Of a DNA stretch of 64,000 bases, positions 1 to 8,869 are shown in pieces. The translations under genes and the position numbers were made by a program. The notes beneath the pieces were generated by a model. The model did no database searches. It was not told the origin of the DNA and saw nothing but the letters and a program-made list of their open reading frames with translations. The stretch covers positions 673,493-737,492 of the forward strand of contig NZ_BIFR01000001.1 of the NCBI RefSeq assembly GCF_003967535.1. The letters are read 5' to 3'. Each line of letters begins with the position of its first letter. The first letter of the stretch is position 1. The DNA is from Tengunoibacter tsumagoiensis (GTDB lineage: Bacteria; Chloroflexota; Ktedonobacteria; Ktedonobacterales; Ktedonobacteraceae).

Positions 1-87
1 GCCGCCGATCATAACGATGAACAGGCTTATATCAATAGTGTAAAACATGCTATCGATGTCTGGCGCAATGGTGGCATTGTGGTATAG
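1..87 (+). CDS. C-terminal end of an unidentified protein (partial)
   Basis: An open frame enters from the left edge and stops at TAG 85-87, giving 28 residues that end in DVWRNGGIVV. Too little is present to assign a family. It is followed at once by a strong bidirectional hairpin and converges with the next gene, which fits a true gene end. Confidence 0.5.
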   Translation, partial: AADHNDEQAYINSVKHAIDVWRNGGIVV

Positions 88-96
88 CGATCATCC

Positions 97-150
97 CCTG
101 AGACAGAAGAGCCCACAGAAGATTTTTTCTGTGGGCTCTTCTGTCTCAGG
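97..150. terminator. Bidirectional terminator hairpin
   Basis: Perfect 24-bp inverted repeat (97-120 and 127-150) with a 6-nt loop containing a T run, placed between two convergent genes. It can serve both strands. Its right arm overlaps the last codons of the minus-strand gene. Confidence 0.85.
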
Positions 151-1540
151 GTCGCGGAATCAATCCTTGCTCTAAGGCTTTGCTCAAGGCTTCGGTTCGG
201 CCTGAGACCTCTAACTTCTGATAGATATTGGCAAGATGGAAGTTTACGGTGCGCTCGCTGACAAACAGGCGAGCTGCAATCTCTTTATTGCGTAATCCAC
301 GTGCCAGAAGTTGCAGAACCTCTAACTCCCGGTTGGTCAGGGTCTCATAGCGGCCCTGCCGTCCCAGACGGGAGATAAGCCGACCGGCCATCTGAGGCTG
401 AAGCTGTAACTCTCCACGTGCGACTGCATGCACGGCCCGAACAAGTTCATCTGGCTCGATATCCTTGAGGACATAGCCATCTGCCCCCGCCCTGAGGGCC
501 TCGTAGAGATACTCTTCACGATCCTGTACAGCCAGAAGCAGGACGCGCGTCCCCAGGTTGAGTTGCTTGATCTGACGCAGAGCCTCCAATGTCTGACCCG
601 CGGGCAAGAGCGCATCCATGAGAACAACCTGTGGGCCCAGTTCTAATGTCTCACTCACCGCTTGCAAACCATCGGCGGCCACTCCCACGATCTCCAGACC
701 AGGGTAGGAGGAGAGGAGCCTCTGAAGTCCTGCACGAACAACGGACTGTGATTCGACAATCAAAAGCCGAACATTCTCTCGCATTGCTGGCACAAGATGC
801 GAGGGCGCGGCTTCCACGATAGCTACAGGCTCCTGTGCTCGCTCTTGAAATGAACAGAGATAGGGCATACGGACCTGAACACGCGTCCCCTGCTCACCAG
901 TTGCCCGAATCTCCAGGCTCCCTCCCAGATGTTCTAACCGATAACGCAGGTCGGTAATGATAGAGGGGAGGGCCAGCTCTTCTCGCTTCCCTTCACTCTG
1001 GACAAAAGGAAGCACCTGTGTTCCCTCACTCTCGCCCTCGATAGAATGCTGACCAAGCAAAGGATTAAGTCCATCATCTTCAAGGCTCATGAGAATCTCA
1101 TCGGCTCCATACTGTAAGGTCAGGCGAATACGGCGCGCGCCTGCATGTTGCTCCACCTGTACTAATGTTTCACGTGAAACAGCAAAGAGCAACCTCTCTA
1201 TAACCTTCGCAATCGTCTTTCCTTCGGGCTGACCATGTTCATCAGCTCCCGAGATTGCCACGCGACTGGCAAGGTTGAGCCGTTCGGCACTCTCTTCCAC
1301 CAGACGCGAAAGAGCTTCTGAGAGGGCAACGCCCTCAAGCTCGTCTGGCAGAAGATCAGCACAGGAGATACGGACCGAGGTCAGCGCGGCACGTGTCATC
1401 TCCTGTAAACTCCGCAGACCTTCGCGAAGATTGTCCTCGCGATCACCCTGACCAATAGGAGCGTCAAGCTGCACCTGCAAAGCATTCATCTCAATTAACA
1501 TCGAACTCAATATCTGCAAAAGCTGTTCAGATGACCCCAT
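146..1540 (-). CDS. LuxR/NarL-family regulator: degenerate kinase-like N-terminus fused to a receiver and HTH
   Basis: Three parts are visible. The first (about residues 30-235) resembles the later part of a NarX-type sensor kinase: the DDG of an ATP-binding fold and an LEHLGGSLEI...GTRVQVRMP block. The usual RELHD phospho-acceptor helix is missing and the N-box Asn appears as Gln. The second (about 255-370) is a receiver with the phospho-Asp kept (VVLMDALLP) and the conserved Lys kept (YVLKD). The acidic pair reads ES and the switch Thr/Ser is replaced. The third (about 395-460) is a typical LuxR HTH (LTNRELEVLQLLARGLRNKEIA). It is probably a DNA-binding regulator with altered or lost phosphorylation. 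The start at 1540 has GGAG six bases upstream; ATGs at 1552 and 1573 are alternatives. It is divergent from a PadR gene. Confidence 0.85.
   Translation of the reverse strand: MGSSEQLLQILSSMLIEMNALQVQLDAPIGQGDREDNLREGLRSLQEMTRAALTSVRISCADLLPDELEGVALSEALSRLVEESAERLNLASRVAISGADEHGQPEGKTIAKVIERLLFAVSRETLVQVEQHAGARRIRLTLQYGADEILMSLEDDGLNPLLGQHSIEGESEGTQVLPFVQSEGKREELALPSIITDLRYRLEHLGGSLEIRATGEQGTRVQVRMPYLCSFQERAQEPVAIVEAAPSHLVPAMRENVRLLIVESQSVVRAGLQRLLSSYPGLEIVGVAADGLQAVSETLELGPQVVLMDALLPAGQTLEALRQIKQLNLGTRVLLLAVQDREEYLYEALRAGADGYVLKDIEPDELVRAVHAVARGELQLQPQMAGRLISRLGRQGRYETLTNRELEVLQLLARGLRNKEIAARLFVSERTVNFHLANIYQKLEVSGRTEALSKALEQGLIPRP
1166..1181. promoter_or_regulatory. parS: parS-like ParB-binding site inside a coding region
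   Basis: TGTTTCACGTGAAACA, a perfect 16-bp palindrome matching the known Bacillus parS consensus. It lies inside the hybrid regulator gene, encoding VSRET, and is the only copy in this window within a gene. Confidence 0.75.
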
Positions 1541-1576
1541 AGATAGCTCCATTCCACACCTGGCCGAAAACATTTC

Positions 1577-1605
1577 TTGCTCTACTCATTCAGTTCTACT
1601 ATACT
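1577..1605 (+). promoter_or_regulatory. Candidate sigma-70-type promoter for the PadR gene
   Basis: TTGCTC (1577-1582), a 17-bp spacer, and TATACT (1600-1605), 36 bp ahead of the PadR start. Judged by eye only. Confidence 0.4.
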
Positions 1606-1641
1606 ATCTTCAAGTTTCTATGTTGAGCGGAGAGAAAAAGT

Positions 1642-2205
1642 ATGCAGAGCAATGAACCGGCTGAATACGCCCTCCTGGGACTGCTAAAAATACAATCAAT
1701 GCATGGCTACGAGATGTTTCACTATTTTGAGCATGGCATGCTGGGCAAAATTGTGCACCTTGAGATGAGCCAGTTATATGCATACCTCAAGAAACTGGAA
1801 AGGATGGAATATATTCAGGCACGCCTGGAGGCACAGGGTTCGCGCCCGCCTCGTAAGGTCTTTCATCTTACCACCCGGGGCGAAAGGCTGTTTCAAGACT
1901 GGCTCAGAAGCTCAGTCGAAAAACCGCGTGAGATGCGTATGCTCTTCCTTATCAAACTCTATTTTGCTCGCCTTTTCATCCCGAATGAGGTAGCAGATCT
2001 TCTCCAACGACAGATTGAGGCCTGTCAAACCTTCCTCATACAGCTAGAGACCAGGACTCTCTCCAATCCTGGCTCTCTTCCACTGGAGCACTCTTCTGAT
2101 GAGGCCTTTTTTGAACAGGTTGTTCTTAGTAGCCGCATCTATCAGACGCGCTCATTACTCACATGGCTCATAGAACTTCATCGAGAGATGGCTGAAATAC
2201 GCTAA
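1642..2205 (+). CDS. PadR-family transcriptional regulator
   Basis: 187 aa. The first ~85 residues form a PadR winged helix (EYALLGLLKIQSMHGYEMF, then a wing with RPPRKVFHLTTRGERLF). The remainder is the helical dimerisation domain of the PadR/Vir_act_alpha_C type, ending in LLTWLIELHREMAE. Such proteins usually repress a neighbouring transporter or detoxification gene in response to a small molecule. No such neighbour is obvious here, so the target may be the divergent regulator or a distant gene. GGAG lies 10 bases before the ATG. The end overlaps the convergent SprT-like gene by 4 bp. Confidence 0.88.
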   Translation: MQSNEPAEYALLGLLKIQSMHGYEMFHYFEHGMLGKIVHLEMSQLYAYLKKLERMEYIQARLEAQGSRPPRKVFHLTTRGERLFQDWLRSSVEKPREMRMLFLIKLYFARLFIPNEVADLLQRQIEACQTFLIQLETRTLSNPGSLPLEHSSDEAFFEQVVLSSRIYQTRSLLTWLIELHREMAEIR

Positions 2206-2891
2206 TCAGATACCATTTTAGCCTGATCATCAGGCTCCACTGCTGGTAAAAGCGCCAATTTAAACACTGGGTTATAGTGCTTATCACAACTGCTGCAAGA
2301 GACTGACTGGGAATAGCGGCGAGCACGTGGATACGTCTTTCCACAGTGTGAACAGGCATACATATAACGAAGCGGTCGACGCTGGCGACGAATAGCATCG
2401 CGACGCTGGCTCTCTTCGTGTAAGAGTCGGCGTAGTTCGTCCAGATCATAACCGGTAAGAGCCGCTTCATCAGCAGCAATAGAGTCATAACCATGATGCC
2501 GATGACGGCGTGGCGTACCATTGACACGATCAGCCATATGGATTAATTCATGCGCAACCGTCACCTCAATCGACTGCGGCTGCAACTCCGGCTCGATAAA
2601 GATGAGATGGCGATGCTGGGTTCCTTTTACACGAGTAGAGATATAACAATAACAGCCCAGGGCCATTGTGTTTAAACGTCTGGCCGTCCAGAGCATATAC
2701 TCTTGACGATCCTGTGTAATCGCTAATAAAAGCAGCTCAGAGGTCGGGAGCGCCAATTTCTGCGCATAGTACAGTAGCCACCGTCGAATAGTTGCAACAT
2801 CTCCGTGAATAAGGGGCTCGGCCCCTATAGGTGGAAGCGCTGGCCGTTTCGTTGGAGATGGAGAACGACGAGATTGATTTGCGGTAGTCAT
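2202..2891 (-). CDS. SprT-like zinc metalloprotease
   Basis: 229 aa. HELIH at residues 114-118 is the HExxH zinc-protease motif, followed by a His-rich segment (HRHHG, near 130) that can supply the third ligand. A C-terminal zinc ribbon has paired cysteines at 180/183 and 199/202. This is the layout of the SprT/Spartan family, whose eukaryotic members cut DNA-protein crosslinks; the bacterial role is less clear. The basic N-terminus is low-complexity. The gene is convergent with the PadR gene. Confidence 0.85.
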   Translation of the reverse strand: MTTANQSRRSPSPTKRPALPPIGAEPLIHGDVATIRRWLLYYAQKLALPTSELLLLAITQDRQEYMLWTARRLNTMALGCYCYISTRVKGTQHRHLIFIEPELQPQSIEVTVAHELIHMADRVNGTPRRHRHHGYDSIAADEAALTGYDLDELRRLLHEESQRRDAIRRQRRPLRYMYACSHCGKTYPRARRYSQSVSCSSCDKHYNPVFKLALLPAVEPDDQAKMVSD

Positions 2892-3185
2892 AACCGCCTT
2901 CGACTCCTCATTGCAAAATCCTCATCAGTTACTTAATTGACGTTTGAGGGCTCCATAGCATGGATTGAAACAAAAACTATGTCTGAAAATCTGGATATTT
3001 CAGATTACTTTACCCATCATAAACTACATCTCCACAGTATGGCAAGGCGGAACGCTTAACAACGAGCTCTGGAAAAGCTGGAATAGAATCTCGCTCTGCA
3101 ATGGCTTGACACCCATCCTTATCAGGCGTTAAGATGGAAGTTAGATTTTTACACAAACCTCCCGTACCCGCAAGGAGGGTTTCAT

Positions 3186-3680
3186 ATGTCGTTTCAAGTC
3201 TGTATAAAAACAGAAAAACCATTGCATCAGCTTGCTACGGAGATGCGCGACCTCTTCTCGCTCCCCCCCTTTAAGCTTGATTCTTTTGCCGACTCCTCTT
3301 ATTGTCAGTTCGAAATGTTGGGCATGCTGATACTCATTCGGCAGGCAGAGGAGGTGGAACGTGAGCCTGAAGTGGCGGATTATCCCTACTGCTTTGATAT
3401 ACAGATGTCCTTTACAGAACATGAACTCGACACGGATACAATGGAATATGCACTTCAGCCTTATTATGCTCAGTTGATTGCGTTCCATTTAGGAGTGGAG
3501 ACAGCCTGTCAGGAGACGAAGCGCGTTGGTGAGCACTGGCAGATTCGCTATAATTATTATGTTAAAAATAAAAACTGGAGTGGAGAATTTCTGTTTGGAG
3601 AGAAAGGCTGGTCACCTGCTGTCATTAGTGGTCCAGCCACACCCTGGCGTCTGCTCCATCCAGCACTACATCGCGAATAA
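3186..3680 (+). CDS. Hypothetical protein, 164 aa
   Basis: Not recognised. A strong Shine-Dalgarno (AAGGAGGG, 3171-3178) fixes the ATG at 3186. The sequence has no signal peptide or membrane segment and is rich in aromatic residues (for example YNYYVKNKNWSGEFLFGEKGW). It looks like a small soluble mixed alpha/beta protein. It stands alone, with about 290 bp of non-coding DNA before it and 450 bp after it. Confidence 0.75.
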   Translation: MSFQVCIKTEKPLHQLATEMRDLFSLPPFKLDSFADSSYCQFEMLGMLILIRQAEEVEREPEVADYPYCFDIQMSFTEHELDTDTMEYALQPYYAQLIAFHLGVETACQETKRVGEHWQIRYNYYVKNKNWSGEFLFGEKGWSPAVISGPATPWRLLHPALHRE

Positions 3681-4132
3681 ATATATGTAGATATTTCAAA
3701 TTCTGGCCGTGGTGATTCCACTACGGCCATTATTGTACTGATCTCATCCATGGTCGCGCAGGCTGCTTCACACAGATAAGGACAGCCACAGATAGCAATC
3801 AACTCCTATTTTCATCACAATGTCTCTCCATAGAGATAGAATGAACTATAAGTACTCTCCTCTCTTAACAAGATGAAGATATCTTACATAATGCAGTAGG
3901 GGGCATTTCCCAGGTAACAAGCGAGCTCAGTGGAGAGGGTGACAGCTCATTCCAGTGGACTGGTCAGAATGAACTGAATATGTTATGCTTAAAATGCTTT
4001 AATATATTTGTTGCTACAAAAAAACCAGTGAGTAGTTGCCATAAACTGAAGAATGGTATATTTATTATTACAATCAAACAGTGCCCACTGATTATTGCTA
4101 TCACACCTTGGTTGTATACAGAGTTGGAATAA
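3681..4132. other. Intergenic region with a weak terminator-like hairpin
   Basis: No gene seen. A short stem (TGGCCGT / ACGGCCA, 3704-3727) followed by a T-rich stretch could end the preceding transcript. The remainder is AT-rich and probably carries the promoter of the following flippase gene. Confidence 0.4.
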
Positions 4133-6373
4133 ATGGAAGACGAAAAACAAGCACAACAACAGCCTGCGGGACCGCCATCAACCTCCCAGAGGCAGGCGAG
4201 CCATGAAGGCTGGCAGTATGACCAGACAGCAGAAAGGCCGCCTCAACGGCCCTCATTTGGAGTACCACCACCACAACCGCCGCCTCCTGGTTATTTTGAC
4301 AGCAGTCCTCAGTACCAGAATGAGTATCAGGACCCCATCGCTGACATGAGTAGCTTTACCGATATGGGTACTTCGCTGGGTTATGGTCAGACGATGGATT
4401 ATCAGTATTATGATGCTCCTCAACCTTCGCAAAGGCTCCCAAAGTTACAGCGACTCCAGCAGCTACGCCAGGAGCGTACTGAGCGCAAGCAGCAGCAAAA
4501 TCCTGAGATTACTACGATGGTCAATCGTCGTAAAGGGCAGTCTATCCCTCCGCTTCAGTCGATTCGTACGTCGACACCTCCACCCGAGCGCATGGCGATG
4601 CCAGCGGGAGCGGATGAGGCGACTGTTTTGCGACGGAAATCTGTGCCCGATGCGTTAGTCCCCGCTTCTGAGCCAGCGCAGAATACAGCGATGCTCAAAA
4701 AGATCCGTGTGGGGCGTGCGACCATGATTTTGACGGTCTCCTTTATTGCGAGCCGCGTGCTGGGGTTGCTGCGCACTGCGATGTTTACGGGCATTTTGGG
4801 TTCAGGCAAGTTTTCCGATGCGTATATTCAAGCATCTCTGATTCCTGATACGGTCTTCGCGATTGTGGCCGGTGGTGCCCTGAGTTCGGCCTTTATTCCT
4901 GTGTTCACGCGCTATATGACGGGTGAACAGGATGAAGATGGAGCCTGGCATATTGCTAATACGGCTTTGACCGTTACCACGACCATTATGATCATCCTGG
5001 CTGCCATTGCTATGATCTTTGCCCCGGCTATCATTGGACCTCTCAATCCAGATAAAGATCCGGCGACTGTAGCGCTGATGGCTTCGTTGATGCGCATTAT
5101 GTTCTTGCAGTCAATTATTCTAGGCGCTGGCGTAATTGTCAATGCTGTGCTGAATGCCCAACAGGAGTTTACACTACCTGCTATCGGTATTATTCTGTAT
5201 AATATCGGTCCGGTTGTAGGTCTCTTGCCCGGCCTGATCTTGAATATTTCGGGCCATCCCAATCCTACGTTTGCTGTCTATTGCGCAAGTATGGGTATTG
5301 TACTGGCTGCCGCCTTACAGGTTGGTGTACAGATACCAGGACTGGCTAAAGTTGGTATGCACTTTAAGCCATCCTTTGATTGGAAACATCCTGCGGTCAT
5401 TCAGATCGGACGACAGATGCTACCGCGTATTCTCAATGCGGCGATGCTCTCGTCCTCCATCTTTGTTGATCGCTATCTCATCGGCTTGCTTGGAGTCGCT
5501 CTCATTGGTACCAAGATTCATTCCGATGGGCTCAATACTGACTATTATCAGGCTTTTCAGTTGGTCCTCTTACCGGTGGGTATCTTTGGTCAGGCTATGA
5601 CGACTGCCGCCTTTCCAACGCTGGCTGAGTATGTTAGCCGTAAAAAGATGGATCGGGTTCGCGATCTGATTTTAGAGACGTTGCGCAGTATTCTCTATCT
5701 TTCGATCCCCTCTAGCATTGGCTTAATTATCCTGGGATTGCCTGTCATTCAGGCCCTTTTACAGCATGGAGCTTTCTCGTTGGAGGCGGCTAACGCTACG
5801 TCTATTCCTCTGGCTTTCTTTGCGATTGGACTGGCCGGTATGGCTGCGGTAGAGGTTCTCACACGCTCATTCTATGCGATGAGCGATACGAAGACTCCCG
5901 TGGCGATTAGCGTGGGCCAGTTTATCTTTAAGATTGCGCTGGCAATTGTTCTCCTCGATCCATTTGTGAAGATTGGCGGACCTTATTGGGGCCTGGGGGC
6001 TCTGGCTCTCTCAACGTCGCTGGCTAATCTCCTGGAGGCGGTCTATCTCTTCTGGGTGCTTCATCTCAGAATCGGGAATCTGCTCCAACGCTCTCTGCTC
6101 GTTTTTCTAGGACGGGTAAGTGGAGCAACTATAGGGCTTGGTATCAGTCTGATAGTGATTCGCTTTGTACTGGATCTGATCCTGAATACCACAAATCCAG
6201 GCCGCCCTCTCTTTGGTGGGTTGATAGCCGTTCTCATTGCGATGCTGAAGGTAGGAATTGAGGTGATCGCTGGAGCCTTTATCTACTTGCGACTCTCTCG
6301 CCTCCTGGGCATTGAGGAGATGGGTCCGGTTCGGCGCTTACTCGATCGATTTAAATTATCCTGGATGATTTAA
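4133..6373 (+). CDS. murJ: MurJ/MviN-type lipid II flippase with a long disordered N-terminus
   Basis: 746 aa, against about 500 for a typical MurJ. Residues 1-190 are Gln/Pro-rich and low-complexity (EDEKQAQQQPAGPPS, PPPQPPPPG). From about residue 195 the membrane core begins with the family's SFIASRVLGLLRTAMFTG stretch. About 14 hydrophobic segments follow, with GALSSAFIPVFTRYM and the Arg of LTRSFYAMSDTKTPV typical of MviN/MurJ. The protein should flip undecaprenyl-linked peptidoglycan precursor across the membrane. The extension should be cytoplasmic and could bind divisome or regulatory partners; that is inference. Confidence 0.9.
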   Translation: MEDEKQAQQQPAGPPSTSQRQASHEGWQYDQTAERPPQRPSFGVPPPQPPPPGYFDSSPQYQNEYQDPIADMSSFTDMGTSLGYGQTMDYQYYDAPQPSQRLPKLQRLQQLRQERTERKQQQNPEITTMVNRRKGQSIPPLQSIRTSTPPPERMAMPAGADEATVLRRKSVPDALVPASEPAQNTAMLKKIRVGRATMILTVSFIASRVLGLLRTAMFTGILGSGKFSDAYIQASLIPDTVFAIVAGGALSSAFIPVFTRYMTGEQDEDGAWHIANTALTVTTTIMIILAAIAMIFAPAIIGPLNPDKDPATVALMASLMRIMFLQSIILGAGVIVNAVLNAQQEFTLPAIGIILYNIGPVVGLLPGLILNISGHPNPTFAVYCASMGIVLAAALQVGVQIPGLAKVGMHFKPSFDWKHPAVIQIGRQMLPRILNAAMLSSSIFVDRYLIGLLGVALIGTKIHSDGLNTDYYQAFQLVLLPVGIFGQAMTTAAFPTLAEYVSRKKMDRVRDLILETLRSILYLSIPSSIGLIILGLPVIQALLQHGAFSLEAANATSIPLAFFAIGLAGMAAVEVLTRSFYAMSDTKTPVAISVGQFIFKIALAIVLLDPFVKIGGPYWGLGALALSTSLANLLEAVYLFWVLHLRIGNLLQRSLLVFLGRVSGATIGLGISLIVIRFVLDLILNTTNPGRPLFGGLIAVLIAMLKVGIEVIAGAFIYLRLSRLLGIEEMGPVRRLLDRFKLSWMI

Positions 6374-6444
6374 GCCTGGCCTGAGGGGCTTTGTGAATGA
6401 TGTCTGTCGCTCCGCGTGGCCACAAACGAGGTCGTAAGGAGCAC

Positions 6445-6487
6445 AGGGACGATATCCGTCTTTTCGATGGGTATCGTCCCTTTTTGT
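6445..6487. terminator. Terminator after the flippase gene
   Basis: An imperfect stem (AGGGACGATA / TATCGTCCCT) followed by TTTTTGTTGT, between the convergent murJ and Ada-AlkA genes. Confidence 0.7.
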
Positions 6488-6489
6488 TG

Positions 6490-7977
6490 TCAGGGATGCA
6501 TGCCTTCTGAAAGGCTGACCCAGAGATAGTGGGCTGCATAGGCACGCCAGGGACGCCAGGCTTCAGAATACTTCTCCATACTTTTAGCAGAGGCCAGCAT
6601 GCCTTGCTGTTCAAAGGCATGCTTCAGACCAAGATCTGTCAGCGGAAAGGCGTCTGGATCGCCCAGTGCTCGCATGGCAATATATGCCACAGTCCATGGC
6701 CCTATCCCTGGAATTTTTTGGAGCTGTGTTATGGTGCGCTCCCGATCTGCGTTGCGGTCAAGGACCAGGCCCTCTTCAAGCACTGCGTGTGCAAGGGCTT
6801 GCAGGGCTGTTACTCGGCTCTGCGTAAGGCCAAGTCCTTGCAGATCTGCCTGTACAAGTGCCTGAGGCGTGGGGAAAAAGTGTGTCAATGCCCCATGTGG
6901 TTGCTCCAGTGGTACACCGCATGCCGTAACAATCCGGCTCGCCAATGTGCGTGCACCAGCGACCGAGACTTGTTGTCCAATAATGGCACGTACGGCCAGT
7001 TCAAAGCCGTTGATCGCTCCTGGCAGACGTAACCCCGGATGGGCTGTCACAAGAGGAGCAAGCAGCGAATCAGCGCCTAAGACTTCAGCAATGGCAGTAG
7101 GAATGGCATCCAGATCAAAAAGATAGCGGCACCGTTGTACAAGCATGTTGAGATCGCTTAACGTATCGAGCTGAATACGTAGAAGAACGACATTTGTTTT
7201 CTTAAGTGGCTCCAATTCTATGATTCCACAGGAGTGCGGTAAGACTACCGTACGCCGATAGCACCCATCACTGACATCTTCCACCCCTGGCAAAGCACGT
7301 TGCTTGAGATAGGCAAGCAGAGACGCAGCATCAAATGGAGGACGATAGTGCAGGCGCAGAGTGAGCTTCCCTTCACCGCCATGTTCTGATGGTCTATCAC
7401 GGCGAAAGGCTGAAGGGGCGCAGCCAAAAGCGGCTTGCATCGTTTCATTAAACTGCCGAATGCTGGCAAATCCTGCGGCAAAGGCAATGGTAGTAAGGGA
7501 GAGATTCGTTTGATCAATCAGCAAACGGGCTGTCTGAGCACGACGAGTACGGGCTAATGCCAGCGGGCCAACACCAACCTCGGCCACGAGCTCACGATGC
7601 AAATGCCGCTCACTCACAGAAAGATAAGAAGCAAGCCCTGCCACGCCTTCCGTATCTACCATGCCATCGGCAATCAAACGGAGTGCACGCGCAACCAGAT
7701 CTGCACGCATATTCCAGTCAGGCGAGCCGGGACTTGCTTCGGGATGGCAGCGACGACAGCCACGAAAGCCTGCGGCCTCCGCAGCCGCAGCACATGGGAA
7801 GAAACGCACATGTGCCGCACTTGCCGTTCTAGCAGGGCAGATAGGCCGACAATAGACTCCAGTGGTTGTGACTCCGATAAAGAACCGTCCATCGAAGCGA
7901 GGGTCACGACTACAGAGTGCGCGATAGCACAGATCAAATTTCGTAGAGATATGTTGCATTTCCATGAGCCTCATCAT
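6490..7977 (-). CDS. alkA: Ada-AlkA fusion: methyl-responsive regulator and 3-methyladenine DNA glycosylase
   Basis: Domains in order: an Ada-type zinc module with four cysteines (GVYCRPICPAR and GFRGCRRCHPE, residues 43, 47, 74 and 77), where the first Cys would accept a methyl group from phosphotriesters; an AraC-type HTH (about 90-190); an AlkA N-terminal domain; and an HhH-GPD glycosylase (IIGQQVSVAGA, IPGIGPWTVAYIAMRALGDPDAF) with the catalytic Asp in FPLTDLGL. It should excise alkylated bases and may also control its own regulon. Such fusions are known from Actinobacteria. GGGGAG eight bases ahead supports the start at 7977; ATGs at 7992 and 7959 are also possible. Ogt lies just upstream on the same strand. 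Confidence 0.92.
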   Translation of the reverse strand: MMRLMEMQHISTKFDLCYRALCSRDPRFDGRFFIGVTTTGVYCRPICPARTASAAHVRFFPCAAAAEAAGFRGCRRCHPEASPGSPDWNMRADLVARALRLIADGMVDTEGVAGLASYLSVSERHLHRELVAEVGVGPLALARTRRAQTARLLIDQTNLSLTTIAFAAGFASIRQFNETMQAAFGCAPSAFRRDRPSEHGGEGKLTLRLHYRPPFDAASLLAYLKQRALPGVEDVSDGCYRRTVVLPHSCGIIELEPLKKTNVVLLRIQLDTLSDLNMLVQRCRYLFDLDAIPTAIAEVLGADSLLAPLVTAHPGLRLPGAINGFELAVRAIIGQQVSVAGARTLASRIVTACGVPLEQPHGALTHFFPTPQALVQADLQGLGLTQSRVTALQALAHAVLEEGLVLDRNADRERTITQLQKIPGIGPWTVAYIAMRALGDPDAFPLTDLGLKHAFEQQGMLASAKSMEKYSEAWRPWRAYAAHYLWVSLSEGMHP

Positions 7978-8075
7978 ACAGTTACTCCCCATACAGATGC
8001 CAGTGGTTTTCGGCTATGACCATGTGTGCAGCAGGGCATGAGCTTCAATCACAATGCTACAGTAACCTTCATTCC

Positions 8076-8144
8076 AGATACTTTTATAGTCACCCTTTTC
8101 ATGGAAGGCAGAACTATAAAAAGGGATAACTATGAAAAGTATCT
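8076..8144. repeat. Imperfect inverted repeat between ogt and alkA
   Basis: Arms 8076-8099 and 8119-8144 match over about 24 positions with a few differences (AGATACTTTT... / ...AAAAGTATCT) around a 19-nt loop. It lies between two same-strand repair genes, so it could be an attenuator, a partial terminator or a MITE-like insertion. No T run follows on the minus strand. Confidence 0.55.
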
Positions 8145-8153
8145 TGACCTATT

Positions 8154-8675
8154 TTATTGGCAGAATGTATGTGCTAAAAAATTCTCGTGCTTTAATAGCC
8201 ACTGCTTACGATGCAATCCACCAGCATAGCCCGTGAGGGAACGATTGGCACCAATGACACGGTGACAGGGCAGGACAATGGCAATGGGATTGAGCGCATT
8301 GGTTCCACCAACTGCCCGCGAGGCCTTAGGCCGATCCAGCCGCGCAGCCAATTCACCATAGGAGATCGTGCTCCCGACTGGAATAGAGCGCAGAGCCAGC
8401 CAGACCTGTCGCTGAAACTCTGTCCCGCCAGGATTGACTGGGATAGAGTCCAGAGCTTCATAATCGCCAGCCAGGTATGCTTGCACACGCTGACTATACC
8501 CACATGGATTGGGCGTGGGAAGAAGCTCGACCGATCCATAGCGCTTCTTCAAGAGAGAAAGCATCCGGCCTTCATAATCGCTATAGTCCAGTGCACACAG
8601 TTGATCTCCATCCACGACGAGGAGAATTATCCCTAATTCAGGGGTCTCAAGGCGGTCAAATAGTAACGTCTTCAT
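8154..8675 (-). CDS. ogt: Methylated-DNA-protein cysteine methyltransferase
   Basis: 173 aa from the ATG at 8675, a usual length for Ogt/AGT. The active-site motif PCHRVIGAN carries the methyl-acceptor Cys. The helix before it (GSTISYGELAARLDRPKASRAVGGTNALNP) has the DNA-binding winged-helix features and the Arg finger region. It removes O6-alkyl groups from guanine in a single-use reaction. It precedes the Ada-AlkA gene on the same strand, forming an alkylation-repair pair. An upstream ATG at 8744 would add a segment unlike the family and lacks a good ribosome site. Confidence 0.92.
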   Translation of the reverse strand: MKTLLFDRLETPELGIILLVVDGDQLCALDYSDYEGRMLSLLKKRYGSVELLPTPNPCGYSQRVQAYLAGDYEALDSIPVNPGGTEFQRQVWLALRSIPVGSTISYGELAARLDRPKASRAVGGTNALNPIAIVLPCHRVIGANRSLTGYAGGLHRKQWLLKHENFLAHTFCQ

Positions 8676-8756
8676 CTGAATATCTTCTTTCCAGTGAAAC
8701 AAGGTGATCGTACCAGGATCGTACCAGGAAATAGAATAAAGCATCGAAAGAGATCT

Positions 8757-8811
8757 GACTGGCGGTTTTCAGACATGACAATATGCTAAGCATGTCTGAA
8801 AACCGCCAGTC
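8757..8811. terminator. Long perfect hairpin between the GNAT and ogt genes
   Basis: 21-bp perfect stem (8757-8777 with 8791-8811) and a 13-nt loop. No clear T run follows on either strand, so factor-independent termination is uncertain. It lies downstream of the GNAT gene and upstream of ogt. Confidence 0.6.
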
Positions 8812-8869
8812 ATTTGTGAGAAGATGCTCTATCTTATCGTTGTGAGAGCAACGGCTATTCAAGCAGCAG

